IMG/VR virus record: IMGVR_UViG_3300027734_000109
Span: 1-49,140 of that record
DNA length: 49,140 nt
Strand: one strand, 5' to 3'
DNA from: a virus
Shown: piece after piece, positions 18,056 through 26,099 of the stretch
Layout: each line of letters begins with the position of its first letter
Numbering within the stretch: the stretch's first letter is position 1
Position numbers and translations under genes: made by a program
Notes under the pieces: generated by a model
The model's database searches: none
Told to the model about the DNA's origin: nothing
What the model saw: the letters and a program-made list of their open reading frames with translations, nothing else

Positions 18056-19087
18056 ATGGCAAGCACAATTTCCGCAGGCACCACAACCAGCACAGGGCTG
18101 GTATGTACAGCCGACACCACTGGTGCATTGGTATTGCAGACCAACAACGGAACAACTGCACTCACATTGGATACCTCGCAAAACGCCACGTTTGCGGGCG
18201 CACTTACCACTACAGGGTATGCCAACTTGCCTAACACCTTTGGCTTCAAGAACCGCATCATCAACGGCGCAATGGGAATATGGCAACGCGGAACATCACA
18301 AACATTTACTAATTCTCTTGTGTATGGAAGTGTTGATAGGTGGGTATTTATCCAAGGTGGTGGTAGCGCATCAATAGCGCAAACACAATCAACAAGTGTT
18401 CCAACTGGATTTCAATACGCAATAAAACAACAAAGAACTGCGGCATCTACTACAACAGGAACAGTTTATTCAGCACAAGAAATTGAAAGTGTTAATTGTT
18501 ATGATTTGGCTGGTCAAGCAGTGACTTTAAGTTTTTGGGCTAAATGTGGCGCAAACTTTAGTGCGTCGGGTTCTACTCTTACGTCTTTAATTTATCAAGG
18601 CACAGGCGTAGACCAAGGCACTACATCATGGATTAGCGGAACATGGACAAGTCCCACATCAAACACACAATCTAATACGCTTACTACTACATATCAAAAA
18701 TTTACACAAACAGTAACTCTTGGTAGCAGCACTACTGAATTACTAATTTCTTTGCAATGGGTTCCTGTTGGAACTGCTGGTGCTGATGATTCTGTGTTTA
18801 TCACAGGTGTACAGCTAGAAAAAGGCAGCACAGCCACATCGTTTGATGTGCGCTCTTATGGGACTGAGTTGGGATTGTGTTTAAGATACTATCAAGTTTT
18901 ACCCGGAATTGTGGTTAACACAGCCGCAAGTTGGTACTCATTAACATATGCTGCTCCAATGAGAGCAAGTCCAACAGTAAGTGGAGGCGGTGCTGGTTTC
19001 ACAATAACTACTGCTTCTGTTTATGTGGGCAACTTTTATCAAAACACTAGAACTGACCAAACACTAACTTTTAGTGCGGAGCTATAA
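18056..19087 (+). CDS. Adhesin/receptor-binding fibre protein, cassette 1
   Basis: 343 residues. Residues 1-75 are a Thr/Ala-rich lead-in ending in the block YANLPNTFGFKNRIINGAM, shared with the 19246 protein. A variable beta-rich body follows (CBM-like FWAKCGANFSASG). The block ITGVQLEKGSTATSFD near residues 255-270 is also shared almost base for base with 19246. The last 70 residues are unique. Flanks and body differ in codon use: the body is visibly more A/T-rich with many tt/aa runs. This constant-variable-constant pattern fits exchange of receptor-binding parts by recombination. TAAGGA after the fibre stop is the ribosome binding site, so it is co-transcribed with the collagen fibre. The small 19088 gene follows directly. 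Confidence 0.75.
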   Translation: MASTISAGTTTSTGLVCTADTTGALVLQTNNGTTALTLDTSQNATFAGALTTTGYANLPNTFGFKNRIINGAMGIWQRGTSQTFTNSLVYGSVDRWVFIQGGGSASIAQTQSTSVPTGFQYAIKQQRTAASTTTGTVYSAQEIESVNCYDLAGQAVTLSFWAKCGANFSASGSTLTSLIYQGTGVDQGTTSWISGTWTSPTSNTQSNTLTTTYQKFTQTVTLGSSTTELLISLQWVPVGTAGADDSVFITGVQLEKGSTATSFDVRSYGTELGLCLRYYQVLPGIVVNTAASWYSLTYAAPMRASPTVSGGGAGFTITTASVYVGNFYQNTRTDQTLTFSAEL

Positions 19088-19249
19088 ATGTACAAACTAA
19101 TTAAAAACTCTAACAATGAAGTGTCTTGCGTTTGTAAATTGGCTGATAATTTGGTTATACCCTTTGACCCAGCTAACACCGACTATCAGCAATACCTAGC
19201 ATGGCTTGCTGCTGGCAACACACCTGAACCAGTAGATACACCAGCATGA
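19088..19249 (+). CDS. Small adhesin partner (possible chaperone), cassette 1
   Basis: 53 residues starting at the base after the adhesin stop and overlapping the next adhesin start by ATGA. The C-terminal half, DYQQYLAWLAAGNTPEP, is nearly identical to the end of the 20454 protein and resembles the C-terminal tail of small tail-fibre assembly proteins. Size, repetition and tight coupling to an adhesin suggest a fibre-specific chaperone; no function is proven. The N-terminus (MYKLIKNSNNEVSCVCKL) looks like a small beta domain. Confidence 0.65.
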   Translation: MYKLIKNSNNEVSCVCKLADNLVIPFDPANTDYQQYLAWLAAGNTPEPVDTPA

Positions 19250-20457
19250 CCACAACAATTAACGCCAGCAATTCAGGGTCAGGCGGCTTAGTCCAGACCG
19301 CAGATGCATCGGGCATCCTTGCCCTGCAAACAGCAGGAACCACAGCGGTCACTATCGACACTTCACAAAACGCCACGTTTGTAGGCTACGCCAACCTGCC
19401 CAACACTTTTGGCTTCAAGAACCGCATCATCAACGGCGCGATGGTGATTGACCAACGCAATGCTGGGGCTAGTGTTACGCCTACCGATGGGGCGTACACG
19501 CTAGACAGATGGATTTTTGCAGTAAGCCAAACAAGCAAATTAACTACGCAGCAAAATGCTGGCTCTGTTACACCACCAGCAGGGTTTTCTAAATATCTTG
19601 GAGTTACATCTTCTTCAGCTTACACTTTGTTAGCTGGGGATTATTTTGCGTTAAGTCAAAAAATTGAAGGATTTAATTTTGCAGACATGGCGTGGGGAAC
19701 TGCATCTGCCGCTACTGTTACTTTGTCATTTTGGGTTCGCAGTTCTTTAACTGGGACATTTGGAGGCACATTAAATAATAGTGCATTTAATCGTAATTAT
19801 CCATTTGCATACACAATTTCATCAGCTAACACTTGGGAACAAAAGTCTGTAACTGTTACTGGTGATACTTCAGGGACTTGGGTAGGTGCTACTAGTGGAA
19901 TTGGATTATCAATTTTATTTGGTCTTGGAATTGGTTCTACATATAGTGGTACTTCTGGAGCGTGGACTAGTTCAACTATTTTTGCACCAACAGGCGCAAC
20001 CAGCGTGGTCGGCACAAACGGAGCCACGTTCTACATCACAGGCGTACAGCTAGAAAAAGGCAGCACAGCCACATCGTTTGATTACCGTGCGTATTCAACT
20101 GAATTGGGAATGTGCCAGCGGTATCTCCCAGCGATAACTGCTTCTTCCGCAAATGAGATTTTCGGGAGTGGTATGGTAAATACCCCAAGCGAATGCCGAT
20201 ACTTTATACCGTTTCAAGTAACGCCGCGTGTTTCTCCTACTGGCGTGACGGTTCCAAATGCATCTCTTTTTAATGTTGATTGGCCATCAAACGCTGGAGG
20301 TGGTTTAGGTGGCGGTGGCGTAATTAACTTTTTGTACGGCGGTACAGCGGGCGCAGCAGTTTACGTCCCTGTCGGGGGCGCTCCTACTGGGTATGCATCT
20401 TTTCTTCGTTCCAATACGACTGGCGCACAAATACTTTTTACAGGATGTGAACTATGA
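19246..20457 (+). CDS. Adhesin/receptor-binding fibre protein, cassette 2
   Basis: 403 residues. It opens with MTTTINASNSGSGGLVQTAD, followed by LALQTAGTTAVTIDTSQNATF and the shared YANLPNTFGFKNRIINGAM block. The body is a different beta-rich domain from that of cassette 1 but reaches the same ITGVQLEKGSTATSFD block near residue 270, followed by a Gly-rich head (SNAGGGLGGGGVINFLYGG) and a short beta end. It overlaps its neighbours on both sides by ATGA, so translation is coupled. The start is certain because an identical 29-base copy of the 5' end is found at 21613. It is probably a tail-tip or side-fibre adhesin; the receptor is unknown. Confidence 0.75.
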   Translation: MTTTINASNSGSGGLVQTADASGILALQTAGTTAVTIDTSQNATFVGYANLPNTFGFKNRIINGAMVIDQRNAGASVTPTDGAYTLDRWIFAVSQTSKLTTQQNAGSVTPPAGFSKYLGVTSSSAYTLLAGDYFALSQKIEGFNFADMAWGTASAATVTLSFWVRSSLTGTFGGTLNNSAFNRNYPFAYTISSANTWEQKSVTVTGDTSGTWVGATSGIGLSILFGLGIGSTYSGTSGAWTSSTIFAPTGATSVVGTNGATFYITGVQLEKGSTATSFDYRAYSTELGMCQRYLPAITASSANEIFGSGMVNTPSECRYFIPFQVTPRVSPTGVTVPNASLFNVDWPSNAGGGLGGGGVINFLYGGTAGAAVYVPVGGAPTGYASFLRSNTTGAQILFTGCEL

Positions 20458-20633
20458 AAACTTATCAACTGTATTCGCGTAATGAAGCAGAGCCTGATGC
20501 TGTAGTGGGAATTACAGAAGACGGTGGGTGCGTGAGTTTTATTTTTGATTTAAATAACCCCGACTACCAACAATACCTAGCATGGCTTGCTGAAGGCAAT
20601 ACACCACTACCAGCGAATGAGGTGACCCAATGA
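20454..20633 (+). CDS. Small adhesin partner (possible chaperone), cassette 2
   Basis: 59 residues, ATGA overlap with the adhesin before and after. The C-terminal segment DYQQYLAWLAEGNTPLP matches the 19088 product in protein and nearly in DNA, while the N-terminal 35 residues differ. A conserved tail with a variable N-terminus suggests that each copy is matched to its own adhesin. Confidence 0.65.
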   Translation: MKTYQLYSRNEAEPDAVVGITEDGGCVSFIFDLNNPDYQQYLAWLAEGNTPLPANEVTQ

Positions 20634-21343
20634 CCCTTATCCTTAACGGCACAGACAACAGCGCAACCACCCCAGCGGTGACTGGCACAGATACCGACAC
20701 GGGCATCTACTACCCTACGTCCAATCAAATAGCCATTGCCACCAACGGCACACAAGCCATGCTGGTAAATGCAAGCCAGAACACTACTTTTGCTGGAACG
20801 CTTGCAACAGCCGCCAAAGGTATTACTGCTGCATCTCTGCCAGCAGGCACTGTGTTGCAAGTTGTAAGTGCAACCTTGAACACATATGGATCAACAGGCT
20901 CAACAACTTATGTAGCAGTCACTGGATTAAGTGTGGCAATAACACCCGCAAGCACAAGTAGTAAAGTTTTGATCCGAGGCTATATATGGCTTGCTGGCTC
21001 ATCACAGAATGGCATGTTTGGTGCTGTTTTTAGAGACGCTTCGATATTAAGTGGCGTGGCCGGTTCTTCTTCAAATCCAAATGCTATTGTAAATGGCGGC
21101 AGCGGCACCGTAAGAGCATCTGGTGGTTTTATTCCGGCCTCTGGATATGTTACATATCAAGCAACACCAATATATTTTGAATTTTTGGATAGCCCGTCTA
21201 GCACATCTTCTCTAACATATCAAATATATGTACGAGTCGGTGGCGGCGGAACTTTGTATTATAACTATCAGAGCAATACAAGTACAAACTCCGACTTTGG
21301 TTACTTCGCATCCAGTATTACTGCTCAGGAGATTGCAGCATGA
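20630..21343 (+). CDS. Adhesin/tail fibre protein, cassette 3
   Basis: 237 residues. The N-terminus (MTLILNGTDNSATTPAVTGTD, then GIYYPTSNQIAIATNGTQAM) is a fibre lead-in seen in many phage fibres; residues 65-237 form a compact all-beta head with repeated Ser/Thr/Gly turns and SLTYQIYVRVGGGG near the end. It lacks the NRIINGAM and QLEKGSTATSFD blocks of cassettes 1 and 2, so it is a different adhesin type. The last part is A/T-richer than the start. It is coupled by ATGA overlaps to both small genes around it. Confidence 0.7.
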   Translation: MTLILNGTDNSATTPAVTGTDTDTGIYYPTSNQIAIATNGTQAMLVNASQNTTFAGTLATAAKGITAASLPAGTVLQVVSATLNTYGSTGSTTYVAVTGLSVAITPASTSSKVLIRGYIWLAGSSQNGMFGAVFRDASILSGVAGSSSNPNAIVNGGSGTVRASGGFIPASGYVTYQATPIYFEFLDSPSSTSSLTYQIYVRVGGGGTLYYNYQSNTSTNSDFGYFASSITAQEIAA

Positions 21344-21609
21344 ACAAGCACGACGCAATTTACGCTACACATTCCAATATTGTCACTATCCATGGTGACG
21401 ACGCGTTTGATGCGGCTGGAAACCCTGTTCAGTATGATGAAACGGTGGTTCAAGCGTGTATCAACGCCAACTCATACAAGGCCCAACGCGCTGCGGAATA
21501 CCCGCCCATAACCGACTACCTTGACGGTGTGGTCAAAGGCGATCAGGCGCAGATTGACAAGTACATCGCTGACTGCCAGGCAGTCAAAGCCAAATACCCA
21601 AAAAGATAA
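21340..21609 (+). CDS. Small tail-fibre assembly-like protein, cassette 3
   Basis: 89 residues, overlapping the adhesin stop by ATGA. Sequence features: IYATHSNIVTIHGDDAFDAAGNPV, then a helical half ending in VKGDQAQIDKYIADCQAVKAK. This layout (short beta N-terminus, helix at the C-terminus) is that of small phage tail-assembly proteins found directly after fibre genes. It is unrelated to the 19088/20454 pair, in line with the different adhesin it follows. The role as chaperone is inferred from position. Confidence 0.6.
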   Translation: MNKHDAIYATHSNIVTIHGDDAFDAAGNPVQYDETVVQACINANSYKAQRAAEYPPITDYLDGVVKGDQAQIDKYIADCQAVKAKYPKR

Positions 21610-21612
21610 TCA

Positions 21613-21672
21613 ATGACCACAACAATTAACGCCAGCAATTCGGACCTAGCCGGCGTAAAACTTACTTTCTAA
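21613..21672 (+). pseudogene. Remnant 5' end of a fourth adhesin gene
   Basis: A 19-codon frame whose first 29 bases are identical to the start of the 19246 adhesin (MTTTINASNS) and which then runs into unrelated codons and a TAA. It follows a small partner gene just as a new adhesin would. It looks like the scar of a deletion or recombination that removed the rest of the gene. Confidence 0.7.
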
Positions 21673-21678
21673 ATCTTT

Positions 21679-21686
21679 GATAAATA
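21679..21686 (+). promoter_or_regulatory. Late promoter box GATAAATA
   Basis: GATAAATA ends 7 bases before the ATG at 21694; no ribosome binding site fits in between, so the predicted mRNA is nearly leaderless. Confidence 0.6.
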
Positions 21687-21693
21687 GAAGCAT

Positions 21694-22551
21694 ATGGCAC
21701 TAACAGTAGTTTTACCTTCGGGTCTCAGTAATACCGGCAATTTTTCAGTTGGTAGTTTGGTCGCCACGGGCAATCTTACCGGTAACTATATTCTGGGCAA
21801 TGGCTCACTGTTGACCGGAGTTAGTACCACCAGTTCAAATATCAACAATGGCACATCAAATGTCACAGTGGTAAGTTCCGGCGGCAATGTCACTGTGGGC
21901 ATTGGTGGAACATCAAATGTGGCTGTGTTTGCTACCACAGGTGAATATGTTACTGGCGTGATTTCAGCAAGTGGTAACATTACTGGCGGAAATTTGGTAA
22001 CCGCAGGGTCAGGTGGAAACATCACTGGGGCTAATGTAGTTGCAGCAACTACACTCAGTGCCACAGCAAATGTGGTTGCTAACAATGTGATAGCAACTAC
22101 CATCGTCAGTGCAGTTAGCCACACAGGAACTATAGTAAGTATCACCGGTAACATCACAGCAGCCGGCGGCACATTTGGAGCAGGCAACATTTCTACCACA
22201 GGTAATATCGCTGCTGGTTACTTTGTTGGCAACGGATCAGCACTTACCGGTATCGCATCTGGGGGCAGTTCAAATATCAGCAATGGCACATCAAATGTCA
22301 CGGTGGTAAGTTCGGGTGGCAATGTCACTGTGGGAATTGGCGGAACATCAAATGTAGCTGTGTTTGCTACCGCAGGTGTATACGGGTCGTTATTTTATGC
22401 TACCAATGGATTTGCATTTAATCAGTACACAATAGGATCAAGTGTGGTATTTGGCACAGGATACAATGCCAGTACCGTTGGTCCAATAACGCAATCCCCA
22501 GGAACATCCGTTACACTATCCGCTGGATCAAAATGGATAGTACTCGGATGA
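21694..22551 (+). CDS. Fibre protein, short paralogue of the giant fibre's terminal part
   Basis: 285 residues of N-x-T-G-N beta-repeats with two copies of SNVTVVSSGGNVTVGIG, the same repeat as in the collagen-like fibre (around 12830 and 17770). The C-terminus GYNASTVGPITQSPG..VTLSAGSKWIVLG corresponds to the C-terminal cap of the giant fibre. It is therefore a short fibre built from the same shaft and cap but without collagen-like blocks, perhaps a tip subunit or an alternative fibre. It begins MALTVVLPSGLSNTG, with its own late promoter almost on the ATG. Confidence 0.75.
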   Translation: MALTVVLPSGLSNTGNFSVGSLVATGNLTGNYILGNGSLLTGVSTTSSNINNGTSNVTVVSSGGNVTVGIGGTSNVAVFATTGEYVTGVISASGNITGGNLVTAGSGGNITGANVVAATTLSATANVVANNVIATTIVSAVSHTGTIVSITGNITAAGGTFGAGNISTTGNIAAGYFVGNGSALTGIASGGSSNISNGTSNVTVVSSGGNVTVGIGGTSNVAVFATAGVYGSLFYATNGFAFNQYTIGSSVVFGTGYNASTVGPITQSPGTSVTLSAGSKWIVLG

Positions 22552-22558
22552 ATAAATA
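22552..22558 (+). promoter_or_regulatory. Late promoter box ATAAATA
   Basis: AATAAATA begins right after the stop at 22551, 29 bases before the ATG at 22588; ACAAGGAA serves as ribosome binding site. Confidence 0.55.
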
Positions 22559-22587
22559 ATTTATGAAATGTTACAAGGAATACAAAC

Positions 22588-23436
22588 ATGACCACTACGC
22601 TTAACGCAGCCAGTACAGGATTAGTTTCAACCGCTGATTCATCAACTGCGCTGGCTTTCCAAACAGCTGGAACTACAGCAATAACTATCGACTCAAGTCA
22701 ACGAGTAGGTATTGGTAATACCTCCCCTAGCACAACTTTGGGAGTAACTGGTACTGCATACGTATCTGGAAATATCACAGCATCTGGCGCTGTTTTTGGA
22801 TCAGGAAATATCAGCACAACCGGCAATGTGCAAGCCGGGTATTTTGTTGGACAAATAGCAGCAACCTCTAGTAGTGTAACTGGTAACATTACCGCTGCTA
22901 ATGTAATTATAAACGGTACAGCAGCATTGGGCAGCGGTGTATTGATCGTGTCTGGCAACATACAAACCAGTACTGCCAATGCCACAGCAAATATCGGCAA
23001 TGCTTCTAACTATTTTAATAGACTATTTGCCCAATCAACCACAGCACTTTACGCTGACTTGGCAGAGATGTATACCACAGACGCAGACTATGCCCCGGGT
23101 ACTGTGCTGATATTTGGTGGCAATCAAGAAGTCACAACAAGCACTGTTACTCACGATACAAGAGTGGCCGGTGTGGTGTCTACCAATCCTGCACACATAA
23201 TGAATTCTGGATTACAAGCAGAACGCACAGTGGAAGTAGCATTGGTAGGTCGTGTACCAGTGAGCGTGATTGGTAACATCATACCCGGCGATCGAGTGGT
23301 CACAAGCAATCGAGCAGGGGTAGCCGAAGCACTAGATATCACACGCTATCAACCGGGTGTGATAATCGGTAAAGCCTTGCAGAGCCACTCAGGCGACGAA
23401 GTTGGTGTGATCGAAGTTGTTGTGGGCAGACTGTAA
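22588..23436 (+). CDS. Fibre protein with possible peptidase G2-like C-terminal domain
   Basis: 282 residues. The start MTTTLNAASTGLVSTADSS resembles the N-termini of the adhesins at 18056 and 19246, and the middle has N-x-T-G-N shaft repeats. From about residue 150 there is a separate domain: YADLAEMYTTDADYAPGTV, then THDTRVAGVVSTNPA, VALVGRVPVSVIG and PGDRVVTSNRAGVAEA. This resembles the C-terminal domain of many phage fibres that is related to the self-cleaving peptidase G2/intramolecular chaperone family; I could not identify a catalytic residue with certainty. The domain probably caps or trimerises the fibre. It is the last fibre gene of the region and has its own late box. Confidence 0.7.
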   Translation: MTTTLNAASTGLVSTADSSTALAFQTAGTTAITIDSSQRVGIGNTSPSTTLGVTGTAYVSGNITASGAVFGSGNISTTGNVQAGYFVGQIAATSSSVTGNITAANVIINGTAALGSGVLIVSGNIQTSTANATANIGNASNYFNRLFAQSTTALYADLAEMYTTDADYAPGTVLIFGGNQEVTTSTVTHDTRVAGVVSTNPAHIMNSGLQAERTVEVALVGRVPVSVIGNIIPGDRVVTSNRAGVAEALDITRYQPGVIIGKALQSHSGDEVGVIEVVVGRL

Positions 23437-23447
23437 CCCTTTATAAT
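23420..23447 (+). promoter_or_regulatory. Possible sigma70 promoter before the modification genes
   Basis: TTGTGG (23420-23425), 16 bases, TATAAT (23442-23447). The -10 is perfect and the -35 is weak. It would transcribe the 23480-27284 pair with a leader of about 25 bases. Confidence 0.35.
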
Positions 23448-23466
23448 CTGCATCGCTGCTGGTTGG

Positions 23467-23474
23467 CATAAATG
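23467..23474 (+). promoter_or_regulatory. Degenerate late box CATAAATG
   Basis: One mismatch to the late motif, ending 5 bases before the ATG at 23480, the same spacing as at other near-leaderless genes. Confidence 0.3.
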
Positions 23475-23479
23475 TTAGT

Positions 23480-26098
23480 ATGACATTAAGCCAACAAATC
23501 TATCAAAATGGTCTGACCAAACCCGTGATCGCAGCGGGTGGTACCATACATCCGTTAATAATCCCCGCAGAACTTACCAACGGAACTGGCTTGATGAATC
23601 CCAGTATCTTCATCGACGGTGATCGGATCCTGGTAAATCTGCGCCATGTGAACTACACACTTTGGCACAGCGAAAACAAAAAGTTTGAACACAGATACGG
23701 TCCTTTACAGTATTTGCATCCGGAAAACGATCAACATCTCCGAACCTGGAACTACTTGCTCACGATGAATCCGGATATGACCATAGCCACTACCCAGGCT
23801 ATAGACACATCTACACATGATGTGGAACCAATTTGGACATTTGTAGGGCTGGAAGATGCTAGGATACAACGCTGGAACGACCGACTTTGGATTACCGGTG
23901 TGCGTAGAGATACCACCACAAACGGTCAAGGGCGTATGGAACTCAGTGAACTAGAGGTCACAGATACCGGTGTTCGAGAGATCCTGCGTCGACGCATTCC
24001 TGCACCCGGGGCCGACGATACCTACTGCGAAAAGAACTGGATGCCGGTGCTGGATCAACCCTATACCTATGTGAAATGGGCAAACCCTACTGAAGTTGTA
24101 AAGTACGATCTTGAAACAGGTACCACAGTTACAACACATCTTGACCCAGCACAACGCATACCCGGAGTTCCAGACTTCCGTGGCGGCAGCCAAGTGGTAC
24201 CTTACGGCGACAACTACATAGCCTTGGTACACGAAGTAAATCTATTCAAGAGCGAAGCCGGCGAGAAAGATGCCACATACAAACACAGATTCTTGATGTG
24301 GGATCGTGATTGGAATATCCTGGCTTACACAGATGCATTCAGTCTTATGAAAGCAGACATTGAATTCTGTACCGGTGCTGCTTGGTACAAAAACGAACTG
24401 CTACTGACCTTTGGATTCCAAGACAATGCTGCATTCATACTAAAGATGCCACGAGCATGTGTGGATCAGTTCATGACCGAAGCCAATCGTATTCCTCGAG
24501 TTCCTACTATGACCACACCGGATGGTGTGGAACATGAGTTTGACTGGGGCGTGGCTGCTAACAACTCTTGGTTCCATGCCACTGTGAAAAAAGAAATCTT
24601 TGCCGACAACACATATCAACGGTTCTTTGAGATCCGGCCCGGCGATGTGGTCCTGGATATCGGTGCTAGTGCAGGACCATTTGTGTGGAGCATAGTTCCA
24701 CAACGGCCCGGCAGAGTGATCTGCCTGGAACCACACAAAAAACTCTATCCTACCTTGGTAAAAAATGTCAGTCACACTGGACTAGATGTCACGACCATAA
24801 ACCGGGCACTGGGACATTCCGATGGATTGCACTATCTAGCAGGGCTTTACGACGAAACAAAACAAGCACACAGTGACGGCACAGATGGCGTGATACTGGA
24901 AACTATCAAGTTCAGCACACTGATTGAACAGCAGAAACTCACTCACATAGACTTCCTCAAGATGGACTGCGAAGGCGGCGAATACGACTTCTTCACTGAT
25001 GAAAATTATGATTGGATCATGAACAATGTGCGTAAGATAGCCATGGAGATACACCTAGCCACTCCTGCACACAAGGCCAAATTCCGCCGATTCAGAGACA
25101 CTTACCTGCGTGAATTCACAAACTTCCACATACTCAGCATTGACTATGTGGACATCAAGTGGGCATTGTTTGATGACTGGTTCATTGATCACTATGCCGC
25201 ATGTATGCTGTACATTGATAACAGCGTGGCACCACGAGACAAGAAAAAATGGCAGCACTATCCTGCACCTACATTGGAGATAACAACTATCATTCCAGAA
25301 AAAGGCTGTGTGGTTGATTGTGTGTTCTGCCCACAACGCACACTAGAAGAAGTATACAAGGGTAACAGGATCATGAGCCTGGATGATTACAAGAGCATGA
25401 TTGACAAGGTACCCATAGATGTTCGTATCACTTTTGCTGGATTCACAGAACCATGGATGAACAAATACTGTACAGAAATGGTGTTGTATGCACATGATCA
25501 AGGGCATCCTGTGAGCGTGTTTACCACAGGGGTTGGTGTGAGTACGGAAGATATGGAAGCCATAGCACACATACCATTTGCCGGCAACCCTAACGGCGGC
25601 TTTGTGCTGCACTTGCCCGATGCAGAGATGTTGGCCCGCCATCCGATCACGCCGGGTTATATTAAAACCCTAGAATGGTTCCGAGACAATCACCATAGGA
25701 TCAAGAACTTCTCCAAGATGAGCATGGGAGCCGAACTGCATCCCAGCATCCGACACATATTTGATTCAGCACCCAGTTATGCCATGTGGAGCAGAGCCGG
25801 CAATCTGTTCCGTGAAGCAGTGGCCAAACCACAACTGATCACCTTGAGAGACCGTTGGAACGCGATCACACACGAAGGACCAAAGACCTGCGGATGTGTA
25901 GAAGGCTTGTATCACAATGTGCTCTTGCCCAATGGTGATGTAAGCCTGTGCTGTATGGATTATGGCCTGGATCATATCATTGGCAACTTGCATGAACAGA
26001 CCTACGAGGATCTGATTCCTGAAGATCAGACCTGCTTCACGTTGTGCAACTCTTGTGAGAATGCTACAGATCCAAAAGTCATAACCTTTGTGAAATAA
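23480..26098 (+). CDS. Beta-propeller + FkbM methyltransferase + radical SAM/SPASM fusion enzyme
   Basis: 872 residues in three parts. Residues 1-340 look like a five-bladed beta-propeller of the GH43/GH130 type (FVGLEDARI, CEKNWMPV, RGGSQVVPYGDNYIALVHEV). Residues 360-575 are an FkbM-like SAM methyltransferase: VVLDIGASAGPFVW at 389 on, ICLEPHKKL, then FLKMDCEGGEYDFF. Residues 595-872 are a radical SAM domain with C610-x3-C614-x2-C617 and a C-terminal SPASM-like Cys region (C804, C806, paired Cys in SLCCMDYG, CNSC at the end). Such parts usually act on sugars, glycans or peptides. Combining all three in one phage gene is unusual. It is followed after one base by the oxygenase gene, so both are co-translated. 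Likely target: the fibres or a surface glycan (inference). Confidence 0.82.
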   Translation: MTLSQQIYQNGLTKPVIAAGGTIHPLIIPAELTNGTGLMNPSIFIDGDRILVNLRHVNYTLWHSENKKFEHRYGPLQYLHPENDQHLRTWNYLLTMNPDMTIATTQAIDTSTHDVEPIWTFVGLEDARIQRWNDRLWITGVRRDTTTNGQGRMELSELEVTDTGVREILRRRIPAPGADDTYCEKNWMPVLDQPYTYVKWANPTEVVKYDLETGTTVTTHLDPAQRIPGVPDFRGGSQVVPYGDNYIALVHEVNLFKSEAGEKDATYKHRFLMWDRDWNILAYTDAFSLMKADIEFCTGAAWYKNELLLTFGFQDNAAFILKMPRACVDQFMTEANRIPRVPTMTTPDGVEHEFDWGVAANNSWFHATVKKEIFADNTYQRFFEIRPGDVVLDIGASAGPFVWSIVPQRPGRVICLEPHKKLYPTLVKNVSHTGLDVTTINRALGHSDGLHYLAGLYDETKQAHSDGTDGVILETIKFSTLIEQQKLTHIDFLKMDCEGGEYDFFTDENYDWIMNNVRKIAMEIHLATPAHKAKFRRFRDTYLREFTNFHILSIDYVDIKWALFDDWFIDHYAACMLYIDNSVAPRDKKKWQHYPAPTLEITTIIPEKGCVVDCVFCPQRTLEEVYKGNRIMSLDDYKSMIDKVPIDVRITFAGFTEPWMNKYCTEMVLYAHDQGHPVSVFTTGVGVSTEDMEAIAHIPFAGNPNGGFVLHLPDAEMLARHPITPGYIKTLEWFRDNHHRIKNFSKMSMGAELHPSIRHIFDSAPSYAMWSRAGNLFREAVAKPQLITLRDRWNAITHEGPKTCGCVEGLYHNVLLPNGDVSLCCMDYGLDHIIGNLHEQTYEDLIPEDQTCFTLCNSCENATDPKVITFVK

Positions 26099-26099
26099 C

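Noticed and set aside
18056-21672. Diversity-generating retroelement acting on the adhesins
   Set aside because: No reverse transcriptase or template repeat is in the window; variation looks like block exchange, not adenine-directed mutation.
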